From NCBI GenBank assembly GCA_026397725.1, contig JAPLUI010000211.1, positions 1 to 39,095 on the forward strand: DNA of 39,095 nt. The letters run 5' to 3'. The translations under genes were made by a program, and so were the position numbers. The notes under the pieces were generated by a model. The model was not told the DNA's origin, made no database searches, and saw nothing but the letters and a program-made list of their open reading frames with translations. Every line of letters begins with the position of its first letter. The stretch's first letter is position 1. This DNA comes from Verrucomicrobiota bacterium (GTDB lineage Bacteria; Verrucomicrobiota; Verrucomicrobiia; Verrucomicrobiales; Akkermansiaceae). Below, piece after piece: positions 6,963 through 14,447 of the stretch.

Positions 6963-8435
6963 TCAGAAAATAAAGTAGATGAACGGATTGTACGACTGCG
7001 AAAAGAGCAGCACCAGCGCGACGACGAGCACCCCGCAGACCCACGCCACCTTGGGCCAGGTGATCCGGCGGGTCATGTCCCACGACTGCGGCATGGTCCA
7101 GACGGCAAGCGCCGCCACCGCATAGCTGAGAAGGTAGTACGGTTGTCCGATCAGCCCCCTGAGCAGGCCCGCGGCCGGACCGTCGCCCGCGCCAAACAGA
7201 TTCCCCAGGAAGCGCCAGGCTGACGGCAGATCCGCTGCGCGGAAGAAGACCCAGGCCAGGCAGACCACCGCGAAGGTGATGCCCGTGCGGCACAGTTTCG
7301 GCAGCGCCGCGTAGAAGCTTTTCTTCCCCAGCCGACGCTCCATGGCCAGCCAGCCGCCGTGAATCCCGCCCCAAATGATAAAGTTGAAACTCGCGCCATG
7401 CCACAGCCCGCCCAGCAACATCACCAGGATCAGGTTGATATACGTGCGCGCCTCCCCGTGGCGGCTGCCGCCAAGCGGCACGTAGAGGTAGTCGCGCAGC
7501 CAGCTCGACAGGGAGATGTGCCAGCGCCGCCAGAACTCGGTGAGCGACTCGCTCTTGTAGGGCGAGTCGAAGTTCTTGGCGAAGACGAACCCGAGCATCA
7601 GGCCCAGGCCGATGGCCATGTCCGAGTAGGCGCTGAAATCATAGTAGATCTGGAACGAGTAGGCCCCGAGCCCATACCAGGCGTCCAGCGGGTGGGCGCC
7701 CCCCGCGTCGAACACGGTGTCCGCGATCTTGCCGCACGGGTTGGCCAGCAGCACCTTCTTGCCCAGACCCAGCGAAAACATCGCCACCCCGCGGGCGAAC
7801 TTGTCCAGCGTGAGCCGCCGGTTCTCGAGCTGCTCGGCCAGAAACGAAAACTGCAATATCGGCCCCGCCACCAGGTGCGGAAACATCGACACGAAGCAGG
7901 CGAAGTCGCCGAAGTGCTTCATCGCCTTGGCGTCGCCGCGGTAGACGTCGATCGTGTAGGACAGCGATTGAAATGTATAGAAGCTGATCCCCAGCGGCAG
8001 GACCACGCGGAAGAACTCGTTCCACTGGGCCTGCGGCCATCCCAGCGCCGCCACCAGCGCGTTGTAGCTGTCCACGCCGAAATTGAAGTACTTGAAGAAC
8101 CCCAGCGACATCAGGTTCGACACGATCGACAGGATGATCGCCCAGCACTGCGAGCTAGTGCGGGCCGCATCGCGCGGCAACGCCGCCAGCGGTTCGTGCC
8201 AAACCCGCCAGAGCCGCCAGGTGCCGTGCGCGATGATCATGCTGGCCAGCCAGTCCACCAGCGTGGTGGCCGCCATCAGGAAGATGAACCTGGGGTTGGC
8301 CCAGCCGTAGAAGAGGTATCCGAACAGGATCAGCGAAAAATTCAACGTCCGGTTCCCGGCGCGGGCGAGCAGGTAGTACACCAGCAGCGCCAGCGGCAGG
8401 AAGTAGAAGATGAAGAGGTGCGAACTGAATACCAT
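6963..8435 (-). CDS. AlgI-like MBOAT O-acyltransferase
   Basis: This polytopic membrane protein of 490 residues is expected to carry acyl (usually acetyl) groups through the inner membrane for O-acetylation of an exported polymer. It has the standard AlgI start (MVFSSHLFIFYFLPLALLVY), the GISFYTFQSLSYTIDVYRG segment (about 149-167), EFWRRWHISLSSWLRDYLY (about 300-318) and LGGLWHGASFNF. His346 in the last motif matches the conserved catalytic histidine of the family. Length is normal and no lesion is visible. It is the first gene of the AlgI-AlgJ-AlgX cassette. The upstream 100 bases hold a duplicated leader minigene (8467-8505). I left the symbol blank because similarity to AlgI does not imply alginate. 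Confidence 0.93.
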   Translation of the reverse strand: MVFSSHLFIFYFLPLALLVYYLLARAGNRTLNFSLILFGYLFYGWANPRFIFLMAATTLVDWLASMIIAHGTWRLWRVWHEPLAALPRDAARTSSQCWAIILSIVSNLMSLGFFKYFNFGVDSYNALVAALGWPQAQWNEFFRVVLPLGISFYTFQSLSYTIDVYRGDAKAMKHFGDFACFVSMFPHLVAGPILQFSFLAEQLENRRLTLDKFARGVAMFSLGLGKKVLLANPCGKIADTVFDAGGAHPLDAWYGLGAYSFQIYYDFSAYSDMAIGLGLMLGFVFAKNFDSPYKSESLTEFWRRWHISLSSWLRDYLYVPLGGSRHGEARTYINLILVMLLGGLWHGASFNFIIWGGIHGGWLAMERRLGKKSFYAALPKLCRTGITFAVVCLAWVFFRAADLPSAWRFLGNLFGAGDGPAAGLLRGLIGQPYYLLSYAVAALAVWTMPQSWDMTRRITWPKVAWVCGVLVVALVLLFSQSYNPFIYFIF

Positions 8436-8466
8436 AGTGTGTTCTTATCTCTCAGTGGGAGTCCGC

Positions 8467-8505
8467 TCAGAGGTTCGCATCGGAGTTACGGTTCACTGTC
8501 TGCAT
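8467..8505 (-). other. 12-codon leader minigene copied from a family B gene start
   Basis: The sequence 8482-8513 matches 16974-17005, the start of the family B gene, at 30 of 32 bases. It therefore encodes the same beginning (M-x-T-V-N-R-N-S) but stops after 12 codons: MQTVNRNSDANL. A further 16-base match (8546-8561) to the family B upstream region lies just behind it. It is most simply the 5' stub of a duplicated and deleted gene. A leader-peptide role for the AlgI-like gene 31 bases downstream is possible but unproven. Confidence 0.5.
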
Positions 8506-8533
8506 GTTTTCTTCTCCGTTTTTCATGTTGTCA

Positions 8534-9219
8534 TCATGGTTTCACTATGGGTTGTTCGGTGGTGGCGGCTGGCTGGCTGGGTGGCCCGGCCTTGGGCTGA
8601 ACCGCGCGGCCAAGGGCCTCGAGTTCGGTGATCGTGGCGGCGGCGGAGGCACCGAGGGCGCTCAGGTCGTAGCCGCGCTCGATCTCGATATTCAGGATCT
8701 GCCCTTCGGCCGCGCCGGCGCCACGCTCGCCCTCCTTCCCGCTACCGGGGTAGATCCCCCGTTCCTGGATGTGGAACTGCAGCACCGCAGGGTCCTTCCA
8801 GAAAGCGTCCTGGGTGCCGTTGCCGTGATGCACATCCCAGTCGATGAGCAGAACCCGGTCGAGGCCGCGGGCACGCAGGGCATGGCGGGCACCGATCGCG
8901 ACATTGTTGAACACGCAGAAGCCCATGCCCCGGGCCGGACTGGCGTGGTGGCCGGGGGTCCGCACGGCGCAGAAGGCGTTGCGGAGCTTCCCGGTGAGGA
9001 CGGCATCGACCGCGTCGCAGACGGCACCGGCGGCGAGGAGCGCGGCATCCCAGCTCTCCGGCGAGACCCTGGTGTCGCCGGTGGAGAGCGCGGCCCGGCC
9101 GGCCTCGATGTCGCGCCGGGCGGTGGCAATGTACTCCGCATCGTGGACGAGGCGCAGGGTCTCAATGGACGCCGGCGCGGGCACGGGATGCGCGAGGCGG
9201 TCCCAGAGCCCCTGCCTGT
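8534..9219 (-). pseudogene. Histone-deacetylase-like (class II/acetoin-utilisation type) gene, N-terminus and middle deleted
   Basis: The zinc amidohydrolase HDAC family is clear from VHDAEYIATA, the VRTPGHHASPARGMGFCVFN segment with the active-site His pair, and LLIDWDVHHGNGTQDAFW with two zinc ligands. The family normally starts about 50 residues earlier with a GHPE motif. Here the match begins directly after a copied gene end (9220-9372) and no plausible start codon exists. Near 8680 the frame jumps from ILNIEIE to RGYDLSALGAS. That second piece resembles the family's C-terminal GGYDLxAL element, so about 90-100 residues are missing, including the SAGFDAH zinc Asp. Loss of the start and a metal ligand makes it non-functional as a deacetylase. 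Such enzymes act on acetyl-lysine or acetylpolyamines. Confidence 0.75.
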
Positions 9220-9372
9220 TCAGCGCGGCTTGCCGTCGGGTTGCGCCGGCCGCGTCGTCGCGGCGGGGGTGTTCAGCGTCAGCGATCCCTGCTGCCGCTG
9301 GAACTTGTCCCAGCCGCGAATCCGGAAGACGTTGACGTTGTTCTCGTTGGAGCGGCCCGACAAACGGCAGCG
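9220..9372 (-). pseudogene. Deletion-derived copy of the 3' end of the family A3 propeller gene
   Basis: Bases 9220-9351 align without gaps to 11352-11483 with only a few differences. They encode the same C-terminus (NENNVNVFRIRGWDKF and on) up to a stop. At 9352 the copy jumps to GCGGCCCGACAAACGGCAGCG, which matches 11921-11941. A 437-base section of the parent (11484-11920) is therefore missing. It lies between the stop of the FGE-domain gene (9411) and the truncated HDAC-like gene. I read it as a broken partial duplication, not a gene. Confidence 0.8.
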
Positions 9373-9410
9373 TGTGCCGGCAAGGGGTAAGACGGTAAAG
9401 GGGCATAGGG

Positions 9411-11303
9411 TTACTCCAGAGCTCTTACACAACGGAGGGTGCCGCCCCCAAAGTCCGACGGGCTGGCGTTGCGGTCGCTCGGGCGGCACCCGCGCCAGTC
9501 GCCGGTCCAACAATGAGTCCAACAGCCGCCCCGAAGCACGCGGCTTTTATTTTTGTCAACAAGCGCTTCGCGGCCATCGCCTTCTCGATACGGGTATGCC
9601 TTGTATTGGCTCTGACACCACTCCCACACATTGTCGTGCATGCCATACAGCCCCCATGCGCCGTTGCCGGCATAATAGGGCCCCGTGCTTCCCGCGCGGC
9701 ACGCATATTCCCACTCGGCCTCCGTAGGCAGGCGATACTGCTTGCCCTCCATCGCACTCAGCTTGCGGCAAAATTCCGTGGCATCGTGCCACGACACCCC
9801 AGATTGTCGCCCTTCGCCTCCGGTGAATTTTCTGCTTGGGTCGTTGCCCATCACCTTCTGCCACTGCGCCTGCGTAACTTTCGTCGCCCCCATGTAAAAT
9901 CCCCTGGTGATCTTCACGCGGTGCTGCGCCCCCTCGTCATAGTATCTCCCCGCCTTCTCGCCTTCCGGGCTGCCCATCATGAATTCGCCGGGCGGGATAA
10001 GCACGAGCTTCATTCCGATGCTGTTGGTCAATTCGCGCGGCGGCTCTTGCCCCGCGGCTTCGGCGGCGCTCGCAGAGGCTTCCTCAGCCGCTGCCTTCGC
10101 AAGACCGAGCGCGTACTTGTCGTTGACCAGGTTGGCGAGCACCGCCACGTTCGGCGACTGCGGCGCGGCGTCGGTCGCGACGTACGCGGACTCGCACGCC
10201 GCCTGCGCCGCTTCCTCCGGCTGTTCCGTGTAGTACAGCACGGCCAGGCAGTTCTCGCGCACCAGCGGTGCGCCGACCTGCATGAGCGACTTGGTCAGCG
10301 CCGGTGTGAACTGGACACCGCAGATTCCGGCCCAGTAGACGAGGTCGGCCAGACGCTCCGCCGGCAGCGTGGCGATGGACTGCTCGACCTGCGCCGCGGT
10401 GGGATCGACTCCGAACAGCTCCGGCAACGACTTCGGCAGCGGCGCGGCCGCGGCTGCGTCGGCCGGCTGGGGCCGCAGCGACAGGATGCCGTACTGGTCG
10501 GTGAACACGTGGGCCATCCGGACGACCGCGTTGCCGACCTTCAGCTCGGAGAGGAACAGCCACGCGCTATCGCCGCCTTGAAAGCCGCCGTTGCGCCAGC
10601 CCTCCGTGCGCAGCGCCAACGGGTTGTCCTGGTCGTCGATGATCAGCTCGAAGCCGGCGCGTTCGGGCAGCGTCTTGGCCCCGAGCGAGTCGAGCACGCT
10701 CTGCCCGGTGAGCCGCAACTCGTAGGCGGTGCCGCCCTCGACCGGCACGCAGGCGTAGTCGTACCTCCACTTGGCGGCGCCGGAGGCAACGCGCGCCTCC
10801 GCGGCGAACGCCAGCGTCTGCGGCCCCAACCCGAACTGGCCCATGCCGGGCGGAGTGACGAACCGATTGCGATCCTTGTCCGTCCACCAGTCGGGCCGCT
10901 GCTCATCGCGCGCCTGGCGCCCGAAGTCGAGGAACATCTCGATGCGGTCGCCTTCGATCCAGGCCAACCTTGCATCGGTGTACCGCTGCGAGTCTCGCAC
11001 CACGATCAGGAAGTGCAGGTCCGAGCTGCCCGGCCTCATACCGCAGCGGAGAGTGGGCGCGAAATCGTCCGGGGCCGGACGCTTCGTCCGGTCGGGGAAG
11101 GGGCCGATGCTGAACCGTTCCGCAGGGACGGGTGGCACCCCGGCCCATTCGGCCAGCTTGCCGTCGGCTGCGGCTCCCGCTGGCAACGTGTAGATCTTCA
11201 ACACGGTCGTCCGCTGGTTTGGTGCCGGCTCGGCCGCAAGTGCCGCGCTGAGGGCCAAGAGCATAGCTGACATGCATCCTGTTAGAATTCGAGCTGTGTG
11301 CAT
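9411..11303 (-). CDS. Exported CBM9/DOMON-like protein with C-terminal FGE/SUMF1-type domain (family C2)
   Basis: Predicted 630 residues. A signal peptide (about 1-23) leads to a CBM9/DOMON-like beta domain (about 40-265) with the entry motif ADGKLAEW and YDYACVPVEGGTAYELRL. An alpha-helical, HEAT-like stretch (about 285-400) and an Ala/Glu linker follow. The C-terminus (424-630) is a formylglycine-generating-enzyme-like domain: TNSIGMKLVLIPPGEFMMGS, WHDATEFCRKLSAMEGKQYR, LPTEAEWEYACRAGSTGPYY, NVWEWC and RVLRGGCW. About 24 residues normally found between PYYAGN and AWGLY are missing. The start at 11303 is set by an AAGGA ribosome site. Residues 1 to about 398 parallel the N-terminus of the 1947-residue protein at 26639-32482. 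Such domains often only bind; sulfatase maturation is not supported. Confidence 0.85.
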   Translation of the reverse strand: MHTARILTGCMSAMLLALSAALAAEPAPNQRTTVLKIYTLPAGAAADGKLAEWAGVPPVPAERFSIGPFPDRTKRPAPDDFAPTLRCGMRPGSSDLHFLIVVRDSQRYTDARLAWIEGDRIEMFLDFGRQARDEQRPDWWTDKDRNRFVTPPGMGQFGLGPQTLAFAAEARVASGAAKWRYDYACVPVEGGTAYELRLTGQSVLDSLGAKTLPERAGFELIIDDQDNPLALRTEGWRNGGFQGGDSAWLFLSELKVGNAVVRMAHVFTDQYGILSLRPQPADAAAAAPLPKSLPELFGVDPTAAQVEQSIATLPAERLADLVYWAGICGVQFTPALTKSLMQVGAPLVRENCLAVLYYTEQPEEAAQAACESAYVATDAAPQSPNVAVLANLVNDKYALGLAKAAAEEASASAAEAAGQEPPRELTNSIGMKLVLIPPGEFMMGSPEGEKAGRYYDEGAQHRVKITRGFYMGATKVTQAQWQKVMGNDPSRKFTGGEGRQSGVSWHDATEFCRKLSAMEGKQYRLPTEAEWEYACRAGSTGPYYAGNGAWGLYGMHDNVWEWCQSQYKAYPYREGDGREALVDKNKSRVLRGGCWTHCWTGDWRGCRPSDRNASPSDFGGGTLRCVRALE

Positions 11304-11310
11304 ACTGATT

Positions 11311-11315
11311 TCCTT
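11311..11315 (-). promoter_or_regulatory. Ribosome-binding site setting the family C2 start
   Basis: AAGGA lies seven bases upstream of the ATG at 11303, favouring it over the in-frame ATG at 11327. The protein from 11303 (MHTARILTGC) aligns with the start of the paralogue at 32482 (MNPARILTVC). Confidence 0.6.
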
Positions 11316-11351
11316 ATTGTTCTTCATTTTCGTGCGATGGTATTATTGGAC

Positions 11352-14300
11352 TTAGCGAGGCTTGCCGTCGGGTTGCGCTGGCCGCGTCGTCGCGGCGGGG
11401 GTGTTCAGCGTCAGCGATCCCTGCTGCCGCTGGAACTTGTCCCAGCCGCGAATCCGGAAGACGTTGACGTTGTTCTCGTTGGAGGCGAAGAACAGCACAT
11501 TGCCGTCTTTCTCCGTGTGGATCGAGCCGCCGAAGTTCTCGCACTTGATCTGGAACACCCAGCTCGGCAGGCCGTTCAACACCGGGTTCTCCAGCAGGCG
11601 CCCGACCCACAGGCCGTCCGGATCCCACATGTGCACGAAGCTGTTTTCCACGTCACTCACGGCGATGCAGCCGTGCGGCGCGCCGACGATCTGCCAGAGG
11701 AAGCGCATTTCACCCGGGCCGACGCCGCCGGTGAGCGAATGCCGCCCCACGACCCACTGATACTTGCCGTCGGGCGTGTACTTGACGACCTTGTTGTCAC
11801 CCGTCCGCCCCGCCCAGAAGCCCATGCCTGCCGGCTTTCCGCCGTTGAAGGCCGCGAACATGTTGCCCTGATCATCGCGCCAGACTCCCGCCCCGCCGTA
11901 TCCCGGCATGCCGTCCGGCAGCGGCCCGACAAACGGCAGCGGCCCGACAAATTGCTGCTTGGCATTGTCGTAGATCGGCGCCCCGTTGGCCGTGAACCCC
12001 TGGGGGCGGTAGTAGGCCAGGCCGGTGTTGAGCTTCGCATATTGCCATGCCGTGCCGGAGCACCCCAGATAATAGGTGAGCGTGTCATCCACATACGAAT
12101 TGCCCCCGGTGTGCATGATACCCGGCGGGAAGGTGACTTCGTCGAGATCCATCTGGCCGTTACCATTGCGGTCGGCCCACTGGTAGGTGAGCTTGCCATC
12201 GGCTTTCAGCTTGGCCATCACCTCCGGCGTTCCCGGCGCCCCGCCGCCGCCCGGGAAGCTCATGGCCGACATCGGCACCAGCTTGCCGTTCTCCGCGTCC
12301 ACCCGCACGATCCCGGGGAAGCCGTTGGAGCAGAGCAGCGTCTGACCGTCCTTGTGCCTGATGAACATCCCGATCACAATGCCGAGCCCGAAACCAGGAA
12401 TATCGGAGGTCGAATAGATCTCCACCGGTCGCCAGGTCTTCTTGGCGTAATCGACCTGCATCCGCATGAGCCCGCCATAATTCAGGAGCATCCACACGCT
12501 GGTGGGGTCCGCAGGATCGGCTCCAGCCCAGGCCGAGTAGCCATGGCCCCCAAACCACTCACGGAGCAGCTTGCCGTCCGCAGCGTGGTGTGCCGTACGC
12601 GGCGGGTGTCCGAGATCCGTGACGAAGAAGCTGCCATCGGGAGCCGCCGCGATATCGGCAAGATTGACGAAGCCGCGCTCCGGCTGATAGCGGCCATATT
12701 GTGGCCGGCCGCCCGCGTCGCCATAGGCTCGCTTCAATCCACCGGTCGCCGAGAACCGCTTCACCTGCCGACCGCTGTGCTCGGGCTCCTTCTGTTCCTC
12801 CACCTTCAATTCTCTGCGCATCCAGTTGACAGCCCATGGCGACTCGGCCACGAGAATGTCGCCGGTGGTCGGATCGATGTCCATTCTCCACGGCTTCACC
12901 AGCTTGTCGGCGGCCACCACCACCGTCGCCTCGCCGCCGCACGCCGGGAGCCTCAGGATCCGCCCTTCGCTGATGACCAGCCCGCTGCCGTCGGCCTCGA
13001 TCGCCACCCCCATGGGCTGCGCGACCTGGACTTCTGCGACCGTCTTGCCCTCCGGGTCGAGCCAGCGCACGAGGTTCTTGTCCGTCAGCGACAGCAGGAG
13101 TCTGCCATCGCGAGCCGCCAGGTCGCGGAAGAGCAGTCCCTGCGTCTTGTCCTCGACGATCGTCGCTTCGCGAGCGCCGGTGATGGCGTTCAGCCGGTTG
13201 ATCCTTCCGGTGTTTTCCACCATGAACAGCTTTTCGCCCATGGGCGCCAGCGCATAGCAGCCACTGAACGCGCCATAGTTTTCGATCTTCCAGAGCCGTT
13301 TCCCATCAGCCGTCTCCTTCACCATCATGGGCGGCCCTTCAACGGAGCCTGCTGCGAAGTAGATGCCGGATTGATCAACCGCCACATTGGTGACGGAGTT
13401 GTGGTTTCCGGGCCACCGTTCCCAGGGCACGCCAGGATTCGTGCCCAGGGTGAGCACGTACTCGGCCGCGAGACCTTGTGTCTGCAGCAGCTTCCAGGTG
13501 TACTGGCCTGCGGGCAGGGGCTGGTCCGCGTTGTCGCGGCCATCCCAGGGCTCCTTGTGTTTGCCGGGCAGGCGCGTGGCCCCGGCGATCAATTCGCGCA
13601 CCACATGGCCGGCTGAGTCGTAAATGTTGATCGAGACGCGCCCCGCCGTTTTCAACTCATAGGCGATTCCCGCCACCTGTGCGCCGGCGCCTTCGAGCGT
13701 CACGCTCAGGACGGGCCGATCGGCAATTACGGCAGCGTCGAAGGAGTGGAACTCGATGCCGCCGTCGGCCGTCTCCAGACCCGGGGCCTGGAGCACGAAG
13801 CCCCCATTGTGCTGCGGCTCGCGCACGCACTGCGTGAGGAACGACACATCAGGCAGGGGCAGGGTGAGCACGCCCTCGGCACTGGCCGCGGAGAGCTTGA
13901 CGGAGCTGATCACCTTCGCGCCCTTGACCAGTGCGGGGCCGCCGCCATCCCATCTCGTGCGGATCGGCGCCCCGGTCTGCAGGTCATAGATGCTCGGATC
14001 GTTCAGGCTCTCCCAGGTGGCGCTGTCGGCGCCCCATCCCTTGTTGTGATCGGAAACCAGGATCAACTCAACGCTCTGGTCCTTCCACTTGGCCGCCGGC
14101 TTGGCCAGCTTCACCTGGATGCTGGCCGACTGGATCTTCCGCCGGCTGTCGATCTCGCTGACCTGGAACCGCAGCAGGGCCCGCCTGGCCGTCTTGGGGC
14201 CGCCGACCTGAAGCACGGCTTCGGGGCCATGCTTCTGGTGCGGGTTGGCCGCATCCAGCCAGGTGTCATCGCCGCTTCGAACGGCCGTCTCCTGTTGCGC

Positions 14301-14360
14301 CTGGGCGGCCATGGGCCACACGCACACCAACATCAGTAGCGCCATCCAGGTTCTGCACAT
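11352..14360 (-). CDS. Exported DNRLRE/CBM-like plus FlgD-Ig plus NHL-type beta-propeller protein (family A3)
   Basis: Predicted 1002 residues. A signal peptide (MCRTWMALLMLVCVWPMAAQA) is followed by a DNRLRE-type carbohydrate-binding-like domain (about 22-225; LLRFQVSEI, SATWESLNDPS). A FlgD-like Ig domain (about 232-310; VRELIAGATRLPGKHKEPWD, PLPAGQYTWKL) comes next, then a long NHL/YncE-type propeller to the end. Near residue 733 an insertion DRNGNGQMDLDE fits a calcium-binding EF-hand loop. The middle of the protein parallels the family A proteins at 22358-26473 and 32626-36441, but the N-terminal domain differs and the C-terminal CBM9 domain is absent. The start was chosen at 14360 because AGAGAGGA lies six bases ahead and the signal peptide follows at once. 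Ligand or substrate unknown. Confidence 0.83.
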   Translation of the reverse strand: MCRTWMALLMLVCVWPMAAQAQQETAVRSGDDTWLDAANPHQKHGPEAVLQVGGPKTARRALLRFQVSEIDSRRKIQSASIQVKLAKPAAKWKDQSVELILVSDHNKGWGADSATWESLNDPSIYDLQTGAPIRTRWDGGGPALVKGAKVISSVKLSAASAEGVLTLPLPDVSFLTQCVREPQHNGGFVLQAPGLETADGGIEFHSFDAAVIADRPVLSVTLEGAGAQVAGIAYELKTAGRVSINIYDSAGHVVRELIAGATRLPGKHKEPWDGRDNADQPLPAGQYTWKLLQTQGLAAEYVLTLGTNPGVPWERWPGNHNSVTNVAVDQSGIYFAAGSVEGPPMMVKETADGKRLWKIENYGAFSGCYALAPMGEKLFMVENTGRINRLNAITGAREATIVEDKTQGLLFRDLAARDGRLLLSLTDKNLVRWLDPEGKTVAEVQVAQPMGVAIEADGSGLVISEGRILRLPACGGEATVVVAADKLVKPWRMDIDPTTGDILVAESPWAVNWMRRELKVEEQKEPEHSGRQVKRFSATGGLKRAYGDAGGRPQYGRYQPERGFVNLADIAAAPDGSFFVTDLGHPPRTAHHAADGKLLREWFGGHGYSAWAGADPADPTSVWMLLNYGGLMRMQVDYAKKTWRPVEIYSTSDIPGFGLGIVIGMFIRHKDGQTLLCSNGFPGIVRVDAENGKLVPMSAMSFPGGGGAPGTPEVMAKLKADGKLTYQWADRNGNGQMDLDEVTFPPGIMHTGGNSYVDDTLTYYLGCSGTAWQYAKLNTGLAYYRPQGFTANGAPIYDNAKQQFVGPLPFVGPLPDGMPGYGGAGVWRDDQGNMFAAFNGGKPAGMGFWAGRTGDNKVVKYTPDGKYQWVVGRHSLTGGVGPGEMRFLWQIVGAPHGCIAVSDVENSFVHMWDPDGLWVGRLLENPVLNGLPSWVFQIKCENFGGSIHTEKDGNVLFFASNENNVNVFRIRGWDKFQRQQGSLTLNTPAATTRPAQPDGKPR

Positions 14361-14361
14361 C

Positions 14362-14383
14362 GTAGTTCCTCTCTCGTTATCCA
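14362..14383 (-). repeat. 22-bp direct repeat copy 1, carrying the ribosome site of family A3
   Basis: Identical to 14401-14422. On the minus strand each copy reads TGGATAACGAGAGAGGAACT then AC, and each ends directly before an ATG (14360 and 14399). The inner copy supplies the AGAGAGGA ribosome site (14367-14374). Confidence 0.75.
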
Positions 14384-14400
14384 AAGGTTGTCTGTTCATG

Positions 14401-14422
14401 GTAGTTCCTCTCTCGTTATCCA
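14401..14422 (-). repeat. 22-bp direct repeat copy 2, ahead of an alternative upstream ATG
   Basis: Identical to 14362-14383, offset by 39 bases, so the two potential starts (14399 and 14360) are in frame. A local tandem duplication of the leader is the simplest reading. Confidence 0.75.
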
Positions 14423-14447
14423 GGGTTGATCGGAAATCTCGTTCATT

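Noticed and set aside
8534..9406. Intact histone deacetylase gene of 290 codons
   Set aside because: Its first ~60 codons read the copied propeller end in the wrong frame, and the central zinc ligand region is missing.
9411..11303. Sulfatase-activating (formylglycine-generating) enzyme
   Set aside because: The domain is shortened, the catalytic cysteine arrangement is not recognisable, and no sulfatase gene is present. Binding or structural use is more likely.
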